DNA from: Pegethrix bostrychoides GSE-TBD4-15B
GTDB lineage: Bacteria; Cyanobacteriota; Cyanobacteriia; Elainellales; Elainellaceae
Direction of reading: 5' to 3'
Length of the DNA: 54,875 nucleotides
NCBI GenBank assembly: GCA_019359155.1
Contig: JAHHHV010000014.1
Location: 1-54,875 of the forward strand
Part shown: piece by piece, positions 1 to 7,353 of the stretch
Numbering within the stretch: position 1 is the stretch's first letter
How the letters are laid out: the number at the start of each line of letters is the position of its first letter
The notes under the pieces: model-generated
The model's database searches: none
Told to the model about the DNA's origin: nothing
The model's input: the letters and a program-made list of their open reading frames with translations, nothing else
Translations under genes and position numbers: made by a program

Positions 1-108
1 TGCGGTTGTTGTTGCACTACTTGAGGTATCGAACAGTGCCTTTGCCCGTATAAATCATTAGCCTTTCAGCAACGCCCAAAAGATAAAACGCACTGAAATC
101 TTTAGCTC
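1..108. other. Region downstream of the RiPP operon, no gene seen
   Basis: This short stretch follows the stop codon of the HlyD-type adaptor, which is transcribed leftwards. I see no convincing coding frame or terminator hairpin in it. A minus-strand ATG near 57 opens a frame of only about 13 codons. The operon may continue beyond the window edge. Confidence 0.4.
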
Positions 109-1440
109 CTATAGGCCGCTCCACAGCCGCATTTTACGCAGCAGGAACCTGAAGAACGTTTCTTCTTGAGCAATGATGGTGGCTTCTGCTTCCATGCCTG
201 CCTGAATCGTGCAGCGGCGATTCTGCTGCAATAGCTCCAGTCGTTCGGGGCGAATGGTGACTTCAAAGCCAGCGGGCTGAGAGGATTGAGAACTCGCCTG
301 GGAAATCAATTGGGAATTCAATTGGGAACTCGCTTGAGCAGAGGTAATTGCATCCGGCGAAATTGCCACCACCTCGCCCTTCAGCAGGCCGTAATCGGGG
401 TAGGGGCAAGCCGTGACGCGGATTTGAGCCACTTGGCCGAGCTGGACACTGCCGATATCCTGGAGGGCGACAGTGGCTCGAAGATTGAGGGCATCGCCGC
501 TTGGGGCAATTTGAGCCAAGGTTTCCCCAGCCTGGACAATTTGATTGGGGTTGCGTAGCGTCAGCTGAAGAATTACACCAGCCTCAGGAGCGCGAATTGT
601 GGTTTTAGCCAGTTCGGCCTGCTGCTGCCGCAGGGTTTGCTGGGTCTCGGCCTGCTGCGACCGCAGTTCAGCCTGCTGCTGCACCAAAGCCGCCCGTTCT
701 TGGCGCAGGGCTGCCAGATTGGTGGCTCGGCTGGATGCAACCTGAGCCAAACGCTGCTGGGCGATGGTCAATGCTGCTGGATTGGGATTCAGAGCAGCTC
801 TGGCCCGCGCAACTCGCTGTTCGGCCACCCGGACTGCCGCCTGCTTTTCTTCGATCTGAAGCTGGGAGACTGCACCTTCGGCCAACTGTCGGTAGCGCTG
901 AAACTCGGAGCTGGCTAGCGCAAAGGCTGCCTCAGCTTCAGCCAGCTCCGAGCGGGTGGTAATCTGCTGGTCGCGAAAGCTGCGCTGGTCTCGGTCTAGC
1001 TCGGCCTCAGCGATGGTGGCAAGTTGGTCAGTTGAGTCAGTTTCGGCAGCAATCCGGGCATCGAGCAACTGTACCTGCCGATCGAGCTGGTTGAGCTGGG
1101 TTTGCTCCTGCTGCAGGCTAGCCTGCAACTGCTGAATTTGCTGATTGAGCTGGGTGGGGTCGAGTCGTGCCAGCAGATCGCCGCGCCGCACAGACTGGTT
1201 GGGCTGCACCAAAATCTCCGTGACCCGGCCCGCGAGGCCAGACTGCACTAACCGCAGTTCTCCCATCGGTCGCACAACCGCCGCCGCCCGAACGCTGGTG
1301 CTGTATTTCAAACCAGCAGCTAAGGTGACAGTTGCGCCAATGGCTCCAATCAAAACCAACCCACCCAGCTTGGCCCAGCGGCCTACCGAGGGCAAAAATT
1401 GATCGGGTTGGAGGGTACGCAGAGCAGGAAGATTTGACAT
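109..1440 (-). CDS. HlyD-family membrane fusion (adaptor) protein of a peptide exporter
   Basis: This 443-residue protein looks like the periplasmic adaptor that links an inner-membrane ABC exporter to an outer-membrane channel. It has a short cytoplasmic N-terminus, one hydrophobic membrane segment at about residues 25-45, and a lipoyl/barrel-sandwich half near 55-95 (GRVTEILVQPNQSVRRGDLL). A long Gln/Ala/Leu-rich coiled coil covers about 98-280, the second lipoyl half follows (TTIRAPEAGVILQL), and then a beta-barrel domain. It is the last gene of the leftward operon, 31 bases after the PCAT exporter stop, so it most likely serves that exporter. The family assignment is secure. The cargo (the arginine-rich peptide encoded upstream) is inferred from operon structure. 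Confidence 0.9.
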   Translation of the reverse strand: MSNLPALRTLQPDQFLPSVGRWAKLGGLVLIGAIGATVTLAAGLKYSTSVRAAAVVRPMGELRLVQSGLAGRVTEILVQPNQSVRRGDLLARLDPTQLNQQIQQLQASLQQEQTQLNQLDRQVQLLDARIAAETDSTDQLATIAEAELDRDQRSFRDQQITTRSELAEAEAAFALASSEFQRYRQLAEGAVSQLQIEEKQAAVRVAEQRVARARAALNPNPAALTIAQQRLAQVASSRATNLAALRQERAALVQQQAELRSQQAETQQTLRQQQAELAKTTIRAPEAGVILQLTLRNPNQIVQAGETLAQIAPSGDALNLRATVALQDIGSVQLGQVAQIRVTACPYPDYGLLKGEVVAISPDAITSAQASSQLNSQLISQASSQSSQPAGFEVTIRPERLELLQQNRRCTIQAGMEAEATIIAQEETFFRFLLRKMRLWSGL

Positions 1441-1471
1441 ATTTGATCTGAGCTAAATTGCAGGGAGCAGC

Positions 1472-3622
1472 TTAGAGGTTAGCGTCGAGGAAGTTGAGGT
1501 GGTCGCCCGGCAAGGCTTTCAGGTCAGCCAGTTTGCCCTCCAGCTTCAGCTCGCCAGCTTCTAAAAAGACAATCCAGTCGGCTTTGGCAATCACCTGCGG
1601 GCGGTGGCTGATCAAAATCGTGGTTTTGCCTTGGCGCTGGTCAAGCAGCCGATCCAGCAGTGCAGCTTCGCTGGGGGGATCGAGGCTAGCAGTCGATTCG
1701 TCCAGAATCAGAATTGGCGGATCAGCCACAATGGCCCGAGCAATTGCCAGCCGCTGCCGCTGCCCACCCGACAAATTGCAGCCAAATTCACCCAGCACGG
1801 TTTGATATTTCTCAGGCAGAGCGCCAATCACCGCATCAATGCCAGTCAGGCTGCAGGCGGCCACAATCTGCTCAAAGCTGGCTTGGGGATGAGCCAATCG
1901 CAGGTTTTCCAGAATGGAGCGGCTCCAGAACTGGGCATCCTGGGGCACCAGCACAATCTGCTGACGAACACAGTCCAGTGCCAGATCCGACAAGCTGTAG
2001 ACCCCGACGCGAATGTTGCCCGTCTGCACCGGATAGAGTCCAGCTAGCAGTTTGGCCAAACTGCTCTTGCCGCATCCCGACCGACCAATCAGCGCGATGG
2101 CCTGCCCGCCCGCCAGCTTCAGCGAAAAGTCGGTCAGCAAATCCATCCGGCCCGGATAGTGAAAGCCCAGATGGGAGCAACTGATTGCAGCATCAGCCGC
2201 CAAATTCACCCAGGGCTTCTGAACATCGCCTTGGGTTTCGGGCTTGGCCGTAATCACCTCCTGAAGCCGACTGTAGGCAACTTTGGCTTTCGTCCAATCA
2301 TCCACCAAATCAATTGATTCGTCGATAAATGAGGTGAGATAGCGATTCAAACTGGTGAAGGCTAGCAGTTGGCCAATAGTGAGCTGATTTTGAATCACAA
2401 ATGTACCGCCCAGCCCCAATAAAATAACGCTGCTAATATCCGCAATCCATTCGCTAAAGTTGGCGTTGTAAATACTAATTTGCGTGACCCGCAGCATTAG
2501 CGTCGCTAGCCTGCCAAAGCGCTCTTGCAGTTCGTCCCAGAGCTGCGGACTGGCTGCCGTAGACTTGAGGGTCAGTGCGCCCTTGAAGCTCTCTACTAGC
2601 AAACCCTGGTTTTCCGTCTCTAGCACCATCGCTCGCTGAGCCTGCTGACGCAGAGTGGGCTGAAAAATCACGGTTGTCAATAGCATGACCGCCGCCATCA
2701 GCAGCGCCACCAGCGCCATTTGCCAGCGGTAGATCAGCATGAGGCCAAGCGAAATAATCGCAATCAGAGCTGAACTTGGCAGGCTGACCACAACCTGAGC
2801 CAGCAGGCGATTGATCTTCTCAATATCGCGCAACCGGCTGGTCACTTCGCCGCTGCGCCGGGTTTCGTAGTAGGTCAGAGGCAAGCGTAAAATTTGCTGG
2901 CCAAATTCCAGGATTAACCCCAGCTCTAGCCGCTGGGCAAAATGGGCAATCAAATAATCTGAGACTAGCCCTAAACCGCTTCGCACCGTGTAGAGGGCAA
3001 TCACCGCAATCATGATTCCTGGCAGCAGGCGGGCATTGCCGCGAATCAGCACCTCGTCCGTGAGAATTTGAATAAAAAACGGCGAAGCCAGCGACAGTAT
3101 TCCGATCAAACAGACGCAGACAAACGCCTCCAGCAGAATACCGCGATAGGGCAGCAGGCGCGGCAGCAATGTGCCCAGCCCGCCGATTGGGTCACTCGGC
3201 TGGGCATAAAACCGCTCGGCATCGGGTTGCAGCAGCAAAATCACGCCATCGGTCCAGCCCTGCCACAGCTCTTCCTGCGACAGGTAGCGCAAGCCAATCG
3301 CCGGATCGGCCACGACAAACTGCTGGCCGCGCTGCCCGTACAGCAACACCCAATGCTTGCCTTTCCAGTGAATGATTGCCGGCAGGGGTAACTGCGAGAG
3401 ATGCGTCAAGATTTCATGAGATGCCACCGCCGAACGGGTCAAAAACCCCAGCGTTTCGCCGCCTCGCCGCAGTCCCAGCAGAGTGGTGCCCAGTTGGCCT
3501 GTACCAATTGCCTCGCGCAGACGAGCGACAGCAAAGGTTTTGCCATAATGTTGAGCTATTGACGCTAGACAAGCTGCTCCGCAGTCCTCTTGGCTGTGCT
3601 GTAATACAAGCGAATACTTCAT
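1472..3622 (-). CDS. Peptidase-containing ABC transporter (PCAT), double-glycine leader protease and exporter
   Basis: The 716-residue protein has the three parts of a PCAT. The N-terminal C39 cysteine peptidase (about 1-140) shows Cys14 in QEDCGAACL, His90 in KHWVLL and Asp106 in VADPA. Six membrane helices lie around 150-440. The nucleotide-binding domain has Walker A IGRSGCGKSS, signature LSGGQRQR and Walker B ILILDES. Proteins of this family cut leader peptides after a Gly-Gly pair and export the mature peptide. The precursor at 6219-6413 has exactly such a site (ITGG). The gene starts 26 bases after the synthetase stop. A GGAG lies directly against the ATG, which is closer than a normal ribosome binding site, so translation may be coupled to the upstream gene. 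All catalytic residues are present. Confidence 0.93.
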   Translation of the reverse strand: MKYSLVLQHSQEDCGAACLASIAQHYGKTFAVARLREAIGTGQLGTTLLGLRRGGETLGFLTRSAVASHEILTHLSQLPLPAIIHWKGKHWVLLYGQRGQQFVVADPAIGLRYLSQEELWQGWTDGVILLLQPDAERFYAQPSDPIGGLGTLLPRLLPYRGILLEAFVCVCLIGILSLASPFFIQILTDEVLIRGNARLLPGIMIAVIALYTVRSGLGLVSDYLIAHFAQRLELGLILEFGQQILRLPLTYYETRRSGEVTSRLRDIEKINRLLAQVVVSLPSSALIAIISLGLMLIYRWQMALVALLMAAVMLLTTVIFQPTLRQQAQRAMVLETENQGLLVESFKGALTLKSTAASPQLWDELQERFGRLATLMLRVTQISIYNANFSEWIADISSVILLGLGGTFVIQNQLTIGQLLAFTSLNRYLTSFIDESIDLVDDWTKAKVAYSRLQEVITAKPETQGDVQKPWVNLAADAAISCSHLGFHYPGRMDLLTDFSLKLAGGQAIALIGRSGCGKSSLAKLLAGLYPVQTGNIRVGVYSLSDLALDCVRQQIVLVPQDAQFWSRSILENLRLAHPQASFEQIVAACSLTGIDAVIGALPEKYQTVLGEFGCNLSGGQRQRLAIARAIVADPPILILDESTASLDPPSEAALLDRLLDQRQGKTTILISHRPQVIAKADWIVFLEAGELKLEGKLADLKALPGDHLNFLDANL

Positions 3623-3648
3623 CTCCTACCCTGGCAGCTAGAACAATT

Positions 3649-6129
3649 TTAGCGGTTGAAGATATAGCAATCTAGTGAACCAGAATTGAGATAGGGCTGC
3701 TGCCAGTCTAGTCCCTGCTGCTGGAAAGCTTGCTGAATGACTTTGATCTTTAGATCTGGTGCGGTGATCTGCTGCTGCCAACAGTGAATCAGAGCTTCGG
3801 CAACGAGCTGACAGCGATGCAGACTCAAGGTGGAATAGGTGGAATCAGCGGGCTGTTCGGCCAGTCCCAATCCGGGAGCTAACGGTTTCATAAACAGGGG
3901 AATGCTGGCGCGAAACTCTTGGCAATGGGTCTGATAAACCTGTTCTAAAACGGGCTGAACCGATTGGTAGTCAGACTGGGCAAATTCCAGAACTGCGGTA
4001 TCTCGATAGCTGTATTCGCTGGGGTCAAACCGAGCCTTGAAGATAAACGGTATCTGGAGCTGATTGAGCCGTTCGGTGAGGCAGCGCAGCGCCGCGATCA
4101 CGCCTACTGTGGTCAGGTTCAGGCAGATTTGCAGCCGATCTGCCGCCTTGAGTTTGAGGTTCAGAACCTCGCCTAACCCGCCCGCATTGCCGACAGCAAC
4201 ATAGTACCGATCGTGGATGCGATTTTTGGGCAACTGTAGGGTGATGAGCGGAGCTGCTGCCTGCTGGGATTGAGTTACCCTGTCGAACGATGCGAGCAGC
4301 GTTAATCCCTGCTTCTGAACCAGCCCGCCCGCCTGTGTTTCAGTCAAAATCTGCCAGTCGAGGTCAGGATAGCCGCTGCCGCTGTTGGCTTGATGCAGCT
4401 GACTGTAGAAGTCGAGCTGAACGCCGCGATAGGAGTCGTTTTGCAAGTTGAGCGCCAGGGGATTGCCGGCCTCCGGTTCATTGCAAGATTCACCACAAGA
4501 TTCACCGCAAGATTCGCCACTGCAATAGATCCGATCCAGGTAATTGCGGAGCTGGCAGCTCAGATGCTGATTCTGCAAGGCTGGAGACAACTGCTGGTAG
4601 TGGGTGATCAGCGCATCTGGAAGCTGGAGTGGCGGATGGTGGCAATGGGTAATATGGCTCGTGGAGTGGATTTCCAAATTTTCAGCAATCTCCGCAATCT
4701 GCTCAGGAAATGAGCTGAGCCTCGGCTCAGCGTTAGCGGCATTAGTCATTACAGGGGCAACTGCGGCAAAGCCTTCGAGCCTCTGTGCTTTTAGCGGCTG
4801 GCTGGTTAATGCGCCGAATTCGCTGGTTAAAGTTCTGTGCTCCCAGGCTGAGTCATACCATTGCTCTACGGCATCCACACGACCAAACACGGTTTTGCTG
4901 GCTGTTTCTGGCTCACAGAGTAATGCTTTTGCCACCTGAAGCATACAGATTTCCTGATTGCCAAACGGCTCGTAGTAATGCAGACTAGCCCGAATGCTCT
5001 CAAGCAGCGATAGTCCGGCAAACTGAACCACGCTCTTTAAGAAGTTAGGCCGTTGCAGCGAGGCTGGGAAAGTTTTGACATAGGCGGCCACGAGGGCCAC
5101 GAGCGACGGTTGCAGCCGTTCTAGCGGACGTTCGGCTAGCCGCAGCGACAGCTGAATCTCCATACCCGCACTCACCAGCAGGCTTTGCAGCCAAAGCTTC
5201 AGATAGCTGGCCACCAGCGCCCCCAAATCGGCAGCCGGATCGCCCCACTCCCATTTCTCCCAGTCGATTAACTGAATGATACCCTGTTGTGATAGATCAT
5301 GTGATAAATCGACTGGGCGAGCAGATTCATCTAGTGATTCATAGTTTTGTGATTCGTAATTTTGTGATTCGTAATTTTGTGATTCACGGTGCAGCAAAAT
5401 ATTGTTTAGTTTTAGGTCGTTGTGGGTTAAACAGCAGGGCTCGATCTGCTCCTGTAAATCGTTGACTGCTTGCCCAAGGCTTTCATAGCGCTGATAGAGC
5501 TGGTAGAACCTCAAGCCCGCCGTCGAGAGTTCGGCAAAGTCATCAGGTGTGAGCATACCCCAGTCGGCGACATCGGTTGTATCCAAAGCTGAGTCTGCCT
5601 CTGAAGCTGAATCGGCTGGCTCGCCTAGCAACCGCTCTTCAACGTCCAAATTGAAAAGCTCTAGATTGCAGGTGGCAGCATGAATTCGAGCAATGGCGCT
5701 GCCCAGGGCGGCGGCAATTTCAACGGGGAATTCAGTGGCTTCTTCGTAGAACTCACTCAAGTCGGTGTAGTCCGGTCGGTAGCGAAACACAGCCACGCCG
5801 CTTTCTGGCTCGAAATCCAGCATCTCTGAAACCAAGCCGCATAGTTCGATCAGACCAGCCTGCTGGAATAGCTGATGGAGGTGCCATTCGTGCTGTAAAT
5901 CTCCTTTAGCTCCGTCAGGGCGGCGCGGCTCCTGCTTAACAAGCCAGCTCTGCTGACCAGCCGCAACCAGTAAATTAAAATTCTTCGCCAGCTTCGGCTC
6001 AATTATAGCTGTCAGACTCTCACAGATATGGCGCTGCTGTAGATGTGCCAGAACATTTTCTTGGGATAGAACGAACGACATACTGTAAACGGGCTGACGG
6101 GCTGACTGTAGGCTAATTATTTGGCTCAT
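3649..6129 (-). CDS. Fused APH-like kinase / HopA1-family protein, putative RiPP dehydratase (class V lanthipeptide-like)
   Basis: This 826-residue protein has two recognisable halves. Residues about 45-400 resemble an aminoglycoside phosphotransferase-type kinase: candidate lysine K65 (WLVKQE), catalytic loop THNDLKLNN with D238 and N243, metal-binding D289 in LIDWEKW, then GDPAADLG. Residues about 500-826 resemble the type III effector HopA1 family (RYYVAVGNAG near 641-650, IPFIFKARFDPSEYSYRD near 693-710). In class V lanthipeptide and thioamitide clusters, separate kinase and HopA1-like proteins phosphorylate Ser/Thr and eliminate the phosphate. Here they are one chain, so the inferred role is dehydration of the downstream-strand precursor core. 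Low-complexity repeats ESQNY (249-265) and GESC (538-549) lie in a kinase loop and near the start of the HopA1-like half. The ATG at 6129 abuts a hairpin. M17 at 6081 is an alternative start. Confidence 0.8.
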   Translation of the reverse strand: MSQIISLQSARQPVYSMSFVLSQENVLAHLQQRHICESLTAIIEPKLAKNFNLLVAAGQQSWLVKQEPRRPDGAKGDLQHEWHLHQLFQQAGLIELCGLVSEMLDFEPESGVAVFRYRPDYTDLSEFYEEATEFPVEIAAALGSAIARIHAATCNLELFNLDVEERLLGEPADSASEADSALDTTDVADWGMLTPDDFAELSTAGLRFYQLYQRYESLGQAVNDLQEQIEPCCLTHNDLKLNNILLHRESQNYESQNYESQNYESLDESARPVDLSHDLSQQGIIQLIDWEKWEWGDPAADLGALVASYLKLWLQSLLVSAGMEIQLSLRLAERPLERLQPSLVALVAAYVKTFPASLQRPNFLKSVVQFAGLSLLESIRASLHYYEPFGNQEICMLQVAKALLCEPETASKTVFGRVDAVEQWYDSAWEHRTLTSEFGALTSQPLKAQRLEGFAAVAPVMTNAANAEPRLSSFPEQIAEIAENLEIHSTSHITHCHHPPLQLPDALITHYQQLSPALQNQHLSCQLRNYLDRIYCSGESCGESCGESCNEPEAGNPLALNLQNDSYRGVQLDFYSQLHQANSGSGYPDLDWQILTETQAGGLVQKQGLTLLASFDRVTQSQQAAAPLITLQLPKNRIHDRYYVAVGNAGGLGEVLNLKLKAADRLQICLNLTTVGVIAALRCLTERLNQLQIPFIFKARFDPSEYSYRDTAVLEFAQSDYQSVQPVLEQVYQTHCQEFRASIPLFMKPLAPGLGLAEQPADSTYSTLSLHRCQLVAEALIHCWQQQITAPDLKIKVIQQAFQQQGLDWQQPYLNSGSLDCYIFNR

Positions 6130-6164
6130 TCGTGAACAGTTCAGGAAATCAAACTGTTCACGAA
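6129..6164 (-). promoter_or_regulatory. Perfect 13-bp inverted repeat abutting the synthetase start codon
   Basis: TTCGTGAACAGTT at 6129-6141 is perfectly repeated inverted at 6152-6164, with a 10-base loop. In the leftward transcript it lies between precursor and synthetase genes, and its last base is the A of the synthetase ATG. No U-run follows, so it is not an ordinary intrinsic terminator. It could damp synthetase translation, stabilise the precursor mRNA 3' end, or be a protein operator. The role is inference. Confidence 0.6.
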
Positions 6165-6218
6165 CCAGGCTTAAGGGACTAGAACACCAGCTCTGCCCTT
6201 CAGCCCGATAGAGAGAGG

Positions 6219-6413
6219 TTAGGTGCTGCTGCGACGAAGACGACGGCGGCGAGGACGACGACGGCGAGGACGACGACGGGAGCGGCTATTCGAGTTAGAG
6301 CGATCGCCACCCGTGATCAGTGCCTCATCTTCAATTGATAGATCTGTCAGGAAGCTCTCGGCTCCCAGCAGCAAATCAGCACCTACAGGATACTCTGTTG
6401 TTTGTTTTAGCAT
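6219..6413 (-). CDS. RiPP precursor peptide: GG leader with arginine-rich, Cys-free core
   Basis: This 64-residue peptide is the first gene of the operon. Residues 1-36 form an acidic leader ending in DLSIEDEALITGG, a typical double-glycine site for the C39 peptidase of the PCAT. The predicted core, residues 37-64, starts DRSNSNSRS and ends LRRSST. It contains 15 Arg among 28 residues, six Ser, one Thr, two Pro and no Cys. Ser39, 41, 43, 45, 62, 63 and Thr64 flank the Arg blocks and are the only candidate dehydration sites. A GGAG at 6425-6428 lies 11 bases before the ATG. The plus strand also reads Arg-rich here because of codon repeats, but it has no leader or partner genes. Precursor identity rests on position, leader and size. 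The mature structure is unknown. Confidence 0.82.
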   Translation of the reverse strand: MLKQTTEYPVGADLLLGAESFLTDLSIEDEALITGGDRSNSNSRSRRRPRRRRPRRRRLRRSST

Positions 6414-7278
6414 GGTACTCTATTCTCCAAATCAGCAATGTGAGCAGGCTAGAACCGCCATACAGCTTCCTGTATTGGCTTTAGCCTATCGGCCTTAGAC
6501 TGACGAGCGTCCGCTACAGAAGCGTTCACGCGGGTTTCGTGTAAGTATGGAGATGTCTATTCGCGCACCTATCCACAGTACTTACCATTAAATTTGACCC
6601 GCCATCGGCAACTACTCAGCTCAAACTACTCAGCTCAAGTAGAAAATTGAGAGTTAGTTCGGAAATCACTGGTTTTAAGCAGCAAAATAGCAAACCGCTC
6701 AATTCAGTCTGTAGACGAATAGCCACATTGTAGTCAGGCTGGATCTAGGTTTCAATATACATGAGAGAGTTCTCATCATATTCTCATCTTCACTTCCTAC
6801 GCGAACTGACTAAATCGCTACCTAATCACTATTCATCAACAAGCTTCTTAATAAAGCGGTTAGTCTAACCTGATTTTTGGGGTCACTGAAATCTATCGCA
6901 AGGTATAATTATTGACCTTCTAGCCGACAGCAGATCCATAAGCGAGTTTGGCAGGATCTGAAGTCAGATCTCAAAAGTTAGATCTCAAAGGAGAGTTGTT
7001 GACCGCGATTGATTCTGCTGTTGCGATCGACATCTCTGTTTAACTACGTTTAACTACCCTCAACCTTCAGGAGAACCTTGCATCTGTAACTCTGCGATTG
7101 AGAAGCTAACGGTTCTAGCCTTGCCGGTAGCACTCAAAAGGCTGCAACTGCTTGAAGGGCAATCTGAATGCTAGCCAGAGAGTTGATCGAAAGCTAAAGC
7201 ATTTATAAAGAGCCGGTGTAGCAAACCTGCTTTCAAGCAGCAATCTAGCTAGAATCTGATTAAAACTGTTGCAAACTG
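6414..7278. other. 865-bp intergenic region between divergent RiPP operon and gcvP
   Basis: This region should hold the leftward RiPP promoter and the rightward gcvP promoter. It is AT-richer than the flanks. I looked for a second small precursor with a Gly-Gly leader and found none. The longest plus-strand frame noted (ATG at 6760, 35 codons) has no leader-like features. I also looked for a tandem glycine riboswitch before gcvP and could not align the conserved core. A direct repeat CAACTACTCAGCTCAAACTA-like doublet (CTCAGCTCAA) occurs near 6617-6640. Confidence 0.4.
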
Positions 7279-7292
7279 TTGCAAACTGTTAC
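7263..7292. repeat. Three tandem 10-bp repeats before gcvP
   Basis: AAACTGTTGC occurs at 7263-7272 and 7273-7282, with a one-base variant (AAACTGTTAC) at 7283-7292. A TTG that could open the gcvP frame at 7279 lies inside this repeat, which makes that start less attractive than the ATG at 7354. Confidence 0.85.
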
Positions 7293-7353
7293 GGAAACCG
7301 CTAAAACAGTTAGAACATTGCCCAACCCGATCCCTCGCAGCATCCCCAAAACT

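Noticed and set aside
6219..6413. Calling the product a classical lanthipeptide
   Set aside because: The core has no Cys, so thioether rings cannot form within the peptide. The relation to class V enzymes concerns the kinase and HopA1 parts only.
6223..6498. Plus-strand Arg-rich frame opposite the precursor
   Set aside because: Its Arg run comes from reading the complementary side of repeated Arg codons. It has no GG leader, no ribosome binding site and no partner genes on that strand.
6880..7278. Glycine riboswitch before gcvP
   Set aside because: I looked for the paired aptamer cores. GGAGAG near 6991 is present, but the conserved partner segments are not in the right order.
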